The position numbers were made by a program, and so were the translations under genes. From a bacterium (GTDB lineage: Bacteria > Patescibacteriota > Minisyncoccia > UBA6257 > 02-FULL-45-10c), in assembly GCA_030646915.1 (NCBI GenBank), contig JAUSKT010000019.1, forward strand, positions 1 through 50,820: 50,820 nucleotides of DNA, written 5' to 3'. Under the pieces are notes generated by a model. It was not told the DNA's origin and ran no database searches. It saw only the letters and a program-made list of their open reading frames with translations. This document shows positions 32,701-40,288 of this stretch, piece by piece; position 1 is the stretch's first letter, and each line of letters starts with the position of its first letter.

Positions 32701-32971
32701 GGATTAAATGATGATACCGGTCATCGCCGCTATTTTCTTTTAACTTATGGTCTTTGGGCGCGATGTAGGCTTCTACTCCGAGAATCGGTTTTATTCCGGC
32801 TTTTTTTGCCTTTTTATAAAATTCTACGGCGCCATAGAGGGCACCGTGATCAGTAATCGCTAGTGAATCCATTCCTAATTCTTTAGTTCGACTTACCAAT
32901 GCATCAATTTTCCCAAGTCCGTCAAGAAGTGAATAATGAGAATGTGTATGTAAATGGGTAAAGCGAGGCAT
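29780..32971 (-). CDS. dnaE: DNA polymerase III alpha subunit
   Basis: DnaE is the replicative polymerase. The 1063-residue protein has an N-terminal PHP domain (FTHLHTHSHYSLLDG), the C-family palm with PDIDIDIAD (Asp398/400/402), helix-hairpin-helix region (GLLAIKNVGGNVIDAI), and a C-terminal OB fold (ITGVVSQIKKINTKLGQAMAFAKIED). No PolC-type exonuclease insertion is present, so proofreading would need a separate subunit. A -10-like TATAAA lies on the minus strand at 32984-32989, and a near DnaA box (TTATCCACT) at 33015-33023. Confidence 0.97.
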   Translation of the reverse strand: MPRFTHLHTHSHYSLLDGLGKIDALVSRTKELGMDSLAITDHGALYGAVEFYKKAKKAGIKPILGVEAYIAPKDHKLKENSGDDRYHHLILLVKNKTGWKNLIKLVTISHLEGFYYKPRMDKKLLREYHEGLIALSACITGEIPKLILNNNFSEAKKAALEYREIFGEDNFYLEIGHHPGIAPTIKANEGLKRLSSETGIPLVATQDIHYVKKEDAEYHDILLAVQTGNKLSDKDRLTLKDDDFSMRSPEEMAEFFKDVPEALENTAKISEACNFELELGKTQLPEFTLPENETANSFLRKLTEERTSIRYPELTVEVKSRIEYELGVIEKTGFADYFLIVQDFINWAKDRGIVVGPGRGSAAGSIISYILNITDLDPLKYNLLFERFLNPERIQMPDIDIDIADARRDEVFGYLEEKYGKDRVAHIITFGTMAARAAIRDAGRAMGLSYGFCDQIAKLIPFNPTQGMKEGWLDQCLKDVVELRDLYRNNEDAKKLINTAKNLEGVVRHASVHACGTVIAKEPLTEYMPIQYAPQDENTIITQFEMHSVEDLGLLKIDLLGLKNLTIIENTLRLIEDINGEKIDISKIPLDDKKTFELLQLADTTGVFQLESSGMRRYLKELKPTELEDIIAMISLYRPGPMELIPEYMKRKLGKERVSYLHPLLEPVLKNTYGIMIYQEQLMAGARALSGFSLAEADILRKAVGKKIKSLMQEQKEKVINGAIKNGVKKEIAEHFWTLIEPFDRYGFNRSHAACYAMIGYRTAYLRAHYPVEFYTSLFNSDSGDVERIAFLIQEVKKAGIAVLSPDINKSVANFVPEEKAIRFGLLAIKNVGGNVIDAIVSARQKGGPFKNLVDLLERVEHKDLNKKSFESLLKCGALDSMGIERNVGISNIEEIINFTSTVRKAKLSNQASLFGASSVSHNALKLKPAPPATQQEKLAWEKELLGLYVSDHPLSQHKDIIEKSGSQPIKHFLSKDYDSEYGPKPKITGVVSQIKKINTKLGQAMAFAKIEDLNDSMEVIVFADTLAKTLPLWQENKIVMVTGKMSWRNGEPKLICDTVKEL

Positions 32972-33033
32972 ATCAATTATTTTATAGGACTAATCTCATT
33001 AATCCAATTGTCTCAGTGGATAACTTTTAACAA

Positions 33034-33064
33034 AAATAAAAATCCCCGCAATTTTGCGGGGAAG
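33034..33064 (-). terminator. Terminator of the HtrA-like gene
   Basis: Read on the minus strand, CCCCGCAA pairs with TTGCGGGG, followed by ATTTTTATTTTT. Confidence 0.8.
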
Positions 33065-33073
33065 TCTTGATGT

Positions 33074-34309
33074 TTAGTCGTCGCTACTCTTAAGGGTGGT
33101 TTTCACATTAATTAATTTTATCTTTTTCAGCAGAAACTTTCCTTTTCTTAGAATTTGAACTTCTACTTCTTTGCCGGGTTCATAGAGGAGGTTTATTTTG
33201 GCAATATCACTGACTGTTTTTACGATTTTGCCGTCATATCTCTTAATAATATCCCCGGTTATTAGCCATTCGAAAATTTCATTAAGAGAGGAAATCATGG
33301 GGATTGCGCTTTTTTTCTGCAAAACCACGGGTCCTTCCGCATTTATTGAGTCTAATCCCATTTCTTTTAAATGGGGCATTGATAAGGACTCGCTATCTTT
33401 TATTCCATAAGGGAAATCTGATAATTCAATTTCTCCGCCCTTCAATAATCTAGGAAGGATAATTTTTACATCATCGATCCCAGTAAAAAAATGGATTTGC
33501 TCAATGTTTATAATCGGATGGTAAGGCCATCCAAAATCACAAAGCCCGAGCACTTCTCCTTTTAAATTGAGAATTGGCCCGCCGGAATTTCCAGGAAAGA
33601 TTTTTGCTTCCGTAGCCAGCAGTTCTGGCCCTAAATAATATGGCGGGGCGGTTTTTTTGCCGATTTTTCCGCTAGTTAGAAATTCATTAATTGAATATGG
33701 GCCGCCGATTACTATAATGTCTTCACCGGTCTTTGTCTTATCAGATTTACCGAGCGGAGCAAAAACTTTTGCCGCGAAATTCACATCTTTAAATTTCAGG
33801 AGGGCGATATCCATAGTTGTTGATTTAAATGAAGTGTATCCAACAACCTCGACTGCTTTTCTTAAAACTCTATTATGAGTTTTAGAAAAATGCGCCCAAA
33901 TTTCCACTTCTTGTTTTTTGGCTAAATCTTCCACGCAGTGCCCGTCGGTTAAAATATAATGAGTGCTGATAACAATCCCATAGCAGCGGTAGCCGCCTTC
34001 TTTTTTACTAAGTAATGAAGGATCTTCGTCCGGTCCAAGATCAGTTTTTTTATAGAAAGCATGCAGGCTGACGGTGTAAAGCCGCGCCTGATTGAATAAT
34101 TGATTCGCGGAAAAGATTTTTCTTTTCTGGGTTTTTTCTGATTTAGAAATAACTTCTCTTATTTCCTTTTCTAGTTCTGGATCTATTTTGGGTTTTAAGT
34201 TTATTTCTAGTTTAAAGATGGGGATTTCAATTGTTGAATATTTTGAAGACATCAGATTGCCAATGCCAAATAATAAAACCAGGCTTGTCATAAAAAGCAA
34301 ACTCTTCAT
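33074..34309 (-). CDS. HtrA/DegP-like secreted or membrane-anchored serine protease
   Basis: The 411-residue protein begins with a membrane anchor (KSLLFMTSLVLLFGIGNL). I chose the ATG at 34309 because GGAG lies just upstream on the minus strand; an alternative upstream ATG at 34363 adds 18 residues that are not hydrophobic. The trypsin-like domain carries the triad His124 (LTDGHCV), Asp167 (TMDIALLKF) and Ser242 (PGNSGGPIL). The C-terminal region (FEWLITGDIIKRYDGKIVKTVSDIAKI) is a PDZ domain. The family degrades or refolds misfolded extracytoplasmic proteins. It has a long leader of about 150 bases with a long-range stem. Confidence 0.88.
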   Translation of the reverse strand: MKSLLFMTSLVLLFGIGNLMSSKYSTIEIPIFKLEINLKPKIDPELEKEIREVISKSEKTQKRKIFSANQLFNQARLYTVSLHAFYKKTDLGPDEDPSLLSKKEGGYRCYGIVISTHYILTDGHCVEDLAKKQEVEIWAHFSKTHNRVLRKAVEVVGYTSFKSTTMDIALLKFKDVNFAAKVFAPLGKSDKTKTGEDIIVIGGPYSINEFLTSGKIGKKTAPPYYLGPELLATEAKIFPGNSGGPILNLKGEVLGLCDFGWPYHPIINIEQIHFFTGIDDVKIILPRLLKGGEIELSDFPYGIKDSESLSMPHLKEMGLDSINAEGPVVLQKKSAIPMISSLNEIFEWLITGDIIKRYDGKIVKTVSDIAKINLLYEPGKEVEVQILRKGKFLLKKIKLINVKTTLKSSDD

Positions 34310-34490
34310 TTCTTGCTCCGTTTTGAAAGTTCGCGGAAAGAAAAAGACTCCGGGTTTTGCCATATGCTCTTCTCAAAGATCGCCCCCCGAAATAATCGGA
34401 GAGTAATCCTTAGGGATAGAGTCGACAGACCAGGAGTCTTTGCCCTTTCCTTTCTAGGATTAATTAAGTATATCATATTATATTTAGGGA
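34310..34490 (-). promoter_or_regulatory. Long leader and promoter of the HtrA-like gene
   Basis: On the minus strand a -10 box TATACT (near 34470) with TTGCTC about 16 bases upstream could start a leader of about 150 bases. In it, AAAGACTCCTGG (about 34428-34439) can pair with CCCGGAGTCTTT (about 34344-34355), which is followed by TTTTTC. The second arm plus the T run could act as an attenuator. No known riboswitch pattern is recognised. Confidence 0.45.
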
Positions 34491-34536
34491 GCAAGCTAAT
34501 TGCTTTTTAAATAAGTTTTTGCTATTGTATAAAAAT

Positions 34537-34722
34537 ATGGGAGGAGTACCAGTTAAACATCGTTCTAAATCAGCTGTTGGCCATACCAGGTCTCATTTGG
34601 CGTTGAAAAAGATTCCGTTGAATGTCTGCGCGAATTGCAAGAATCCGGCTTTGCCGCACAGGGTTTGTATTAATTGCGGTTCTTATAGAAGTTCTGCGAT
34701 TCCAAAGCAAAGTAAAAAATAA
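34537..34722 (+). CDS. rpmF: 50S ribosomal protein L32
   Basis: The 61-residue protein has the normal L32 pattern: GGVPVKHRSKSAVGHTRSHL, then four cysteines (CANC ... CINCG) for zinc. I chose the ATG at 34537; an upstream ATG at 34519 would add six unlikely residues. A -10 box TATAAA (34528-34533) lies 3 bases before the start. Its stop codon overlaps the nusB start by one base. Confidence 0.95.
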   Translation: MGGVPVKHRSKSAVGHTRSHLALKKIPLNVCANCKNPALPHRVCINCGSYRSSAIPKQSKK

Positions 34723-35243
34723 TGGCAACTCGACAACTTTGCAGATCAATTGTTCTTCAATCTCTTTATGAGTGGGATTTTTATAAGTCCCGCCGTGCTG
34801 ATTTAAAAAATAAAAATAAAGAAGGCGGGATCCCGCCAGAGGCGGGACAACCTGATTTATTCGAAATTTTAGAAAGAAATCTTTTGGAATTCGGACCGGG
34901 CATTGATGAGCCGGATTTTGCAAAGAAATTAGCCCAGGGGATTATGGACCACAAAAAAGAAATTGATATTATTATTGAAAAAGCCGCGCCCGATTGGCCG
35001 TTAGCGCAGATTGCCGTTATTGACCGGAATGCTTTGCGAGTTGGCTTGTATGAGCTTTTATTTGCGGACCGCAATGAAGTTCCCCCGAAAGTTGCTATTA
35101 ATGAAGCAATTGAAATTGCTAAAAATTATGGAGGGCCGAATTCTGGAAAATTCATCAATGGAGTTTTGGGCACAATTTACAGGGAAATAGGCGAACCGGG
35201 CAGGGACGATAAAGCTCCGGAGAAAATAGTAAATAGTAAATAG
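34722..35243 (+). CDS. nusB: Transcription antitermination factor NusB
   Basis: NusB binds boxA RNA with NusE in rRNA transcription. The 173-residue protein has ATRQLCRSIVLQSLYEWDFY, then the helical core (DWPLAQIAVIDRNALRVGLYELLF; PPKVAINEAIEIAKNYG; SGKFINGVLGTIYRE). The sequence EGGIPPEAGQPD (34821-34857) is encoded by a GC-rich palindrome and is not part of the normal fold. The last codons and the following 70 bases consist of 7-base units. It overlaps rpmF and leads into rnc. Confidence 0.95.
   Translation: MATRQLCRSIVLQSLYEWDFYKSRRADLKNKNKEGGIPPEAGQPDLFEILERNLLEFGPGIDEPDFAKKLAQGIMDHKKEIDIIIEKAAPDWPLAQIAVIDRNALRVGLYELLFADRNEVPPKVAINEAIEIAKNYGGPNSGKFINGVLGTIYREIGEPGRDDKAPEKIVNSK
34824..34847. 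repeat. GC-rich palindrome inserted in nusB
   Basis: GGCGGGATCCCGCC is a perfect palindrome, followed by AGAGGCGGGA. It is translated in frame. Confidence 0.6.
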
Positions 35244-35322
35244 AAATTGGTAACTGGTAATTAGTAATTATGCTTTTGTTTAATTACTAATTACTAATTA
35301 CTAATTACTGAATAGTGAATTT
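35224..35322. repeat. Heptamer array with inverted copy around the nusB-rnc junction
   Basis: Seven 7-base units run from 35224 to 35272 (AAATAGT, AAATAGT, AAATAGA, AATTGGT, AACTGGT, AATTAGT, AATTATG). After a short gap come four exact TAATTAC units (35281-35308), then TGAATAG and TGAATTT, which contain the rnc start. The left and right arrays are partly complementary (GTAATTAGTAATTA / TAATTACTAATTAC) and form a hairpin. Confidence 0.8.
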
Positions 35323-36001
35323 AGACAAATTAGAAAATTTAATATCTTATTCATTTAAGAACGAAAATCTCCTCAAAGAGGCGCTGACTCATCGTTCTTA
35401 TTTAAATGAAAATCCAAAATGGCATTTGCCGCATAATGAGCGTTTGGAATTTTTAGGCGACGCAGTATTGGAATTAGCCACGACGGAATCTTTATTTGAA
35501 CAATTCCCAAGAGAAGCAGAGGGGAAATTAACTACTTTGCGGGCGGCGCTCGTCAATTATGTGATGCTTGCCAAGCTTTCAAAAAAAATTGATTTAGAGA
35601 TTTTTTTATTGATGTCCCGAGGCGAAACAAAAGATATCGGCCGCGCTAGGGAAGTAATTTTGGCGAATGCGATGGAATCCCTTATCGGCGCTATTTATAT
35701 GGACGGCGGTTACGAGCCGGCCAAGAATTTTGTAGTTAAGTTTATTTTATCGGAAATAAAAGAAGTGATTCAAAAAGGCCTTGATAAAGATCCAAAAAGT
35801 TTATTGCAGGAAAAAGCCCAGTCTGATTTAAAATTAACGCCAGTCTATAAATCGCTTAGTGAAAAGGGTCCGGATCATAAAAAGATTTTTATTGTCGGTG
35901 TTTATTTTGGAGATGAAGAAATTGCTCGAGGCGAAGGTTTATCTAAACAAGAAGCCGAAGTGGATGCTGCTCATAAAGCATTGGCGGCTAAGAGTTGGTA
36001 A
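35315..36001 (+). CDS. rnc: Ribonuclease III (GTG start)
   Basis: RNase III cleaves double-stranded RNA in rRNA and mRNA processing. The 228-residue protein has the signature NERLEFLGDAVLELA (residues 41-55), the second catalytic region (ESLIGAIYMDGG), and the C-terminal double-stranded RNA-binding domain. I chose the GTG at 35315 because the normal N-terminus (LDKLENLISYSFKNENLLKEALTHRSY) begins just after it and no ATG is available. The start codon lies in the heptamer array. Confidence 0.95.
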   Translation: MNLDKLENLISYSFKNENLLKEALTHRSYLNENPKWHLPHNERLEFLGDAVLELATTESLFEQFPREAEGKLTTLRAALVNYVMLAKLSKKIDLEIFLLMSRGETKDIGRAREVILANAMESLIGAIYMDGGYEPAKNFVVKFILSEIKEVIQKGLDKDPKSLLQEKAQSDLKLTPVYKSLSEKGPDHKKIFIVGVYFGDEEIARGEGLSKQEAEVDAAHKALAAKSW

Positions 36002-36077
36002 ATAATAGCCTTGCTAGTTTACCCTTTTTGTATTTTACTAAGTAGAGTATTTATTCTTGAAAATAGAATAAAAGCTT

Positions 36078-37889
36078 ATGGCGAACAGCCTGCTTACGCG
36101 GCTAATTGTCGGCATGATGCTATTCTTGTTTTTATTCAGTGTCTTGAATCAATCTTCCCGCTCAAAACAGCTGCCTCCGGACATTATCAATATTCTTCAG
36201 TTAAAGTCGGAGATCGCGTCGGGTAATGTAAAAGAGCTGAAAGTTAGAAAAATTACTCTTTATCGCATTGATGGCGTGCGTAAAATAGTTGACGCATCAA
36301 AGCCTGAATCTTTTACGGCTGATCTTACTGAAACTCAGCTTAATGAAATATCATATTTGTCTGCCCAAAATAATGTGCCCTTAATAGTGCCTATTCCTTC
36401 AAATGGTTTATTTGAAGCAATGCTTTTAAATTTATTTTGGATAGTGTTATTTTTTGGCGCTTATTGGTATTTTGTTATTAGAAATGTGAATAAACAGCAG
36501 AGTACAGCGTTTAGTTTTGGAAAAAGCAAAGCAAAAAAATATCAGTCTAATGAAGGGCGGAAAACTTTTGCCGATGTCGCGGGTTGCGATGAAGCAAAGG
36601 AAGAAGTCCGAGAAGTGGTTGAATTTTTAAAAAATCCTAAAAAATTTCAACGTTTGGGCGCAAGAATTCCCAGGGGCGTATTGCTTTATGGATCTCCGGG
36701 CACCGGAAAAACTTTGCTTGCAAAAGCGGTGGCCGGTGAAGCTAATGTTTCGTTTTTATCTGCGAGCGGTTCAGAATTCGTGGAAATGTTTGTTGGCATG
36801 GGAGCGGCTAGGGTCAGGGATCTTTTTGAAAAAGCGAGATCAATGAAGCCCTGCGTGGTTTTCATCGATGAAATTGATGCGGTTGGCAAAAAAAGAGGAG
36901 TTGCAATCGGCGGCGGCCATGACGAGCGCGAACAAACCTTGAATGCCATTTTAACCGAATTAGATGGTTTTAATACCGGCGATGGCATTGTAGTAATGGC
37001 GGCGACCAATCGCCCTGATATTTTGGACGAGGCCTTAATTCGCCCAGGAAGATTTGACCGGCAAATTGAAGTTCCTAAACCGGATTTAGCCGGACGGGAA
37101 ATGATTTTAAAAATACATTCAAGAAAAGTTCCTTTAGCTGAAAACATAGATTTATTGTCAGTGGCTAAAGATACCGCCGGAATGGTAGGGGCGGATCTGG
37201 AAAATGTTGTTAATGAAGCTACTATGTTTGCTACCCGTAAAGATAAAAAACAAGTGGAGAATTCTGATTTTAGCGAAGCAGTAGATAAAGTTTCCATGGG
37301 GCCGATGAGAAAGTCCATGAAACTTACAGAAAAGGCCAAAAATGTAACTGCGTATCATGAAGCCGGCCATACATTGATCGCAAAATTAATTCCAGAGGCT
37401 GATCCAGTCCATAAAGTCACAATTATTCCCCGCGGTCCTGCTTTGGGATTTACTAAGCAATTGCCCAATGATGACCGGTATTCAATAACTCAAAAACAGC
37501 TGGAGGCTATGGTATTAGTATGTTTAGGAGGGAGAGCGGCCGAAGAATTGGTTTTTAATGAAATTACCACAGGACATTCCAATGATTTTGAAAAAGCTAC
37601 GCATATTTTAAAGAAAATGATTTATGAATTCGGTATGGATGGAGAAGCAGGATTGGCAGTATATAAAGAGAAAACTGATTTTTGGGGAAATCCAGCCGGG
37701 CTGGATGCTTCCCAGAAAACTAAAGAAAAATTGGAAGCAAGACTAGAAGATATTTTAAAGAAAAAATATGATGAAGTAAAAGAATTGCTTAATAAGAATA
37801 GGAGTAAATTGGATGCCTTGGTGAAAGCTCTGTTGGAAAAAGAAACTCTGCAAGCCGAAGATATTGACCAAGTTATTAATTCCGCATAA
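36078..37889 (+). CDS. ftsH: ATP-dependent zinc metalloprotease FtsH
   Basis: FtsH degrades membrane and short-lived proteins. The 603-residue protein has two N-terminal membrane helices (about residues 6-22 and 112-132), the AAA+ domain (Walker A GSPGTGKT from 205, Walker B CVVFIDEID, SRH ATNRPDILDEALIRPGRFDRQ), and the M41 protease domain with HEAGH (427-431). The C-terminal helix is short. It is a single gene between rnc and smc and ends in a terminator. Confidence 0.97.
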   Translation: MANSLLTRLIVGMMLFLFLFSVLNQSSRSKQLPPDIINILQLKSEIASGNVKELKVRKITLYRIDGVRKIVDASKPESFTADLTETQLNEISYLSAQNNVPLIVPIPSNGLFEAMLLNLFWIVLFFGAYWYFVIRNVNKQQSTAFSFGKSKAKKYQSNEGRKTFADVAGCDEAKEEVREVVEFLKNPKKFQRLGARIPRGVLLYGSPGTGKTLLAKAVAGEANVSFLSASGSEFVEMFVGMGAARVRDLFEKARSMKPCVVFIDEIDAVGKKRGVAIGGGHDEREQTLNAILTELDGFNTGDGIVVMAATNRPDILDEALIRPGRFDRQIEVPKPDLAGREMILKIHSRKVPLAENIDLLSVAKDTAGMVGADLENVVNEATMFATRKDKKQVENSDFSEAVDKVSMGPMRKSMKLTEKAKNVTAYHEAGHTLIAKLIPEADPVHKVTIIPRGPALGFTKQLPNDDRYSITQKQLEAMVLVCLGGRAAEELVFNEITTGHSNDFEKATHILKKMIYEFGMDGEAGLAVYKEKTDFWGNPAGLDASQKTKEKLEARLEDILKKKYDEVKELLNKNRSKLDALVKALLEKETLQAEDIDQVINSA

Positions 37890-37905
37890 GGCGGAATTTT
37901 TTTAT
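37880..37905 (+). terminator. Terminator of ftsH
   Basis: TTCCGC pairs with GCGGAA around ATAAG, followed by TTTTTTT. It overlaps the ftsH stop codon. Confidence 0.85.
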
Positions 37906-37932
37906 ACTTTCTCTAATTTACGAAATTTTTGT

Positions 37933-37938
37933 TATAAT
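37933..37938 (+). promoter_or_regulatory. -10 box of smc
   Basis: TATAAT lies 9 bases before the smc ATG at 37948; no clear -35 box. Confidence 0.5.
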
Positions 37939-37947
37939 ATTTTTATA

Positions 37948-40125
37948 ATGTATCTTAAGCGCTTAGAAGTAATAGGATTTAAGTCTTTTGCGGAAAAAAC
38001 TGTTTTTGATTTTCCTGGAGGCATTGCTGGCATTGTCGGCCCCAATGGAAGCGGGAAGTCTAATATTATTGACGCTATCCGCTGGATTTTGGGCGAGCGG
38101 GAAGCTAAAAATCTTCGCGGAGGAAAAGCTGAAGATTTAATTTTTGCCGGCACTCCTAAGCGTCCTCGGATGGGAATGGCGCAGGTAACGATTAATTTTG
38201 ATAATTCCAGCGGATTTTTTCCGGTGGATTTTAAAGAAGTTTCCATTTTGCGCAGGATTGAACGGGACGGTAATTCAAAATATTTTTTAAATAAAGCTGA
38301 AGTTCGTTTAAAAGACATTATAGATTTTTTTGCTAAAGTTCGGCTTGGGACTCATGGCCTTTCTATTATCAATCAAGGTTCAAGTGATTTATTCGTCCGG
38401 GCGACTCCTCAAGAAAGGCGGGCGATGATTGAAGAAATTTTAGGCCTGCGCCAGTATCAGCTGAAAAAGCATGAGGCAGAAAGGAAATTAAAAAATACCG
38501 GCATTAATATTGAAAAAGTTCGGGCGATGATTGAAGAAATTGCTCCGCATCTCAGGTTTTTAAAACGCCAAACTTCCAAATGGGAAAAGCTTGGAGAATT
38601 AGAAAAAGAATTGCGTGAGCAGGAAAATCTTTATTTTTCCAACAAATTAAAAGATCTTAATGCCGGCTTGGAAAAATTAAATCCGGAAATTAAAAAGCTT
38701 GACCAAGAAATTTCTCATAAAGAAAAAGAACTTAGCCAATTAAAAATAGACTTGGAAAAAGTTGAGGCTGGCCAGCCAAAACAAAAAAATCAAATTAGTG
38801 AATTAAGAAAAAAACGAGAAGAACTGCTTAGGGAGCGTTCGGAAATTGAAAGGGAATCCGGCAAATTGGAAGCTAAATTGGAAATGTTAAATTCGATGGT
38901 AGCCAGTGAAAATATCGATTTGCGGGCGGGGGAATTATTGACTCTTTTAGGAGAAATAAAAGACATTTTATCCGGGCTTTTACAAGAAAAAACTTTAGAT
39001 AAAGTGCATTCAGAGATTGCCTCAATGGTGCAAAAAATTAATTTAGTTACTGATAAAACTGCCAAGAAAAAAGGTGAAATTGAGGATATAAAAGGATTAA
39101 AAGACGCTTTATCGAAAAAGCTTCAGCCGATCCGTTTAGAACTGGATTCTCTTTTAAAAATAGAAGAAGAATCTTCCCATGGATTGGAACATTTTAACGT
39201 GGAATTCCGGGAAGCTTTTGAAAGGCTGGAGAAAAAACGGGAGGAAATCATTAAATTGAATAATGATAAAAATAAAGTTCTTTTTGAGGCAGAGAGATTG
39301 AATTTGCGGAAACAGGATTTGGAATCACAGCTTTCTCAAATTGGCCGGAAGGTTGAAGAATTTAAAAACTTGGCCTTGGCTTCAGCTGGCATGCCAGCTG
39401 AAGAGTTAGTTTCTTTGGAGCGCAAAATGCTTAAATTACGGTCAGAACTTGCCGGCATCGGCGAGGTGGATCATGCGCTGATTAAAGAAGCTCAAGAAAC
39501 TGAAACTAGGCATAGCTTTTTAGCAGTTCAGATTCAAGATTTAGAAAAAGCTGCAACTGATCTGGATCAGTTGATTAAGGAATTGGAAGAAAAAATCAGC
39601 AATGGATTTGATGAATCTTTGAAGAAGATTAATGTTGAATTTGATAAATTTTTTAATCTTATGTTTGGGGGCGGCAGTGCAAAATTATTTTTAGAAAAAC
39701 CGGAAGTTCCTAAAGTCATCGAAGAAGGAGATGAGGCGCAAGAATTAAAAGAGCATCAAAAAGAAATGGAAGAAGATGAATTATCCAAACAGTTAGGAAT
39801 TGAAATTGATTTAAATTTGCCGAGAAAACGCATTCGGGGATTAGACATGCTTTCTGGCGGAGAAAAAAGCTTAGTTTCTATTGCCGCGCTCTTTGCTTTA
39901 ATTTCCGTCAGCCCCCCGCCATTTTTAGTTTTAGACGAAGTGGACGCAGCCTTAGACGAAAAAAATACCAAGCGTTTTGCGGATATTGTTCGGGATTTCG
40001 CCAAGAAAACCCAGTTTATTATCGTTACCCATAACAGAGCGACCATGGAGGCTGCGGATGTTTTGTACGGCGTAACCATGGAAGAGGACGGAGTTTCAAA
40101 AGTATTGTCTCTGAAGTTGGATTAA
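37948..40125 (+). CDS. smc: Short SMC-like chromosome segregation ATPase
   Basis: I chose the ATG at 37948 (MYLKRLEVIGFKSFAEKT), the standard SMC start. The 725-residue protein has the N-terminal head (Walker A GPNGSGKS, residues 31-38, then DAIRWILGE), and the C-terminal head (LSGGEKSLVSIAALFAL from about 635; Walker B FLVLDEVDAALDE). Between them lie about 400 residues of charged coiled coil. Canonical SMC proteins have about 1180 residues with a globular hinge; here no hinge sequence and no Rad50-type zinc hook are visible, so the arms are short and the dimerisation mode is unclear. A 24-base perfect palindrome (39380-39403) encodes ASAGMPAEE in the second arm. scpA and scpB are not in the window. 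Confidence 0.92.
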   Translation: MYLKRLEVIGFKSFAEKTVFDFPGGIAGIVGPNGSGKSNIIDAIRWILGEREAKNLRGGKAEDLIFAGTPKRPRMGMAQVTINFDNSSGFFPVDFKEVSILRRIERDGNSKYFLNKAEVRLKDIIDFFAKVRLGTHGLSIINQGSSDLFVRATPQERRAMIEEILGLRQYQLKKHEAERKLKNTGINIEKVRAMIEEIAPHLRFLKRQTSKWEKLGELEKELREQENLYFSNKLKDLNAGLEKLNPEIKKLDQEISHKEKELSQLKIDLEKVEAGQPKQKNQISELRKKREELLRERSEIERESGKLEAKLEMLNSMVASENIDLRAGELLTLLGEIKDILSGLLQEKTLDKVHSEIASMVQKINLVTDKTAKKKGEIEDIKGLKDALSKKLQPIRLELDSLLKIEEESSHGLEHFNVEFREAFERLEKKREEIIKLNNDKNKVLFEAERLNLRKQDLESQLSQIGRKVEEFKNLALASAGMPAEELVSLERKMLKLRSELAGIGEVDHALIKEAQETETRHSFLAVQIQDLEKAATDLDQLIKELEEKISNGFDESLKKINVEFDKFFNLMFGGGSAKLFLEKPEVPKVIEEGDEAQELKEHQKEMEEDELSKQLGIEIDLNLPRKRIRGLDMLSGGEKSLVSIAALFALISVSPPPFLVLDEVDAALDEKNTKRFADIVRDFAKKTQFIIVTHNRATMEAADVLYGVTMEEDGVSKVLSLKLD
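39380..39403. repeat. Perfect palindrome inside smc
   Basis: CTTCAGCTGGCA is followed directly by its reverse complement TGCCAGCTGAAG. It is translated in frame within the coiled coil, where it introduces Gly and Pro residues. Confidence 0.6.
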
Positions 40126-40157
40126 TTTTCACAGCCCCTCCCTGTCAACCCTCGATT

Positions 40158-40183
40158 TGTGCATAACTTCCCCCTGTGGATAA
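40158..40183 (+). promoter_or_regulatory. Two tandem DnaA-box-like sites
   Basis: TGTGCATAA (40158-40166) and TGTGGATAA (40175-40183) are exact reverse complements of the consensus TTATNCACA, in the same orientation, starting 17 bases apart within a direct repeat TGTGNATAACTT. They lie in the 163-base gap between smc and the surface operon. A -10-like TATAAT follows at 40203-40208, so DnaA could affect transcription of the operon; a replication-related role is also possible. Confidence 0.6.
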
Positions 40184-40288
40184 CTTGAACTAGGGGAGTA
40201 TGTATAATAAAGAACTTCTTTGCTAAAATTATTAGTGGCAATGAAGCGGAGTATTTAATACTAATTCTAGCTGCTTGCCAACGCCAAA

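Noticed and set aside
34310-34363. Upstream ATG of the HtrA-like protease
   Set aside because: The ATG at 34309 has a GGAG site in proper position and starts directly with the membrane anchor; the extra 18 residues overlap the leader hairpin arm.
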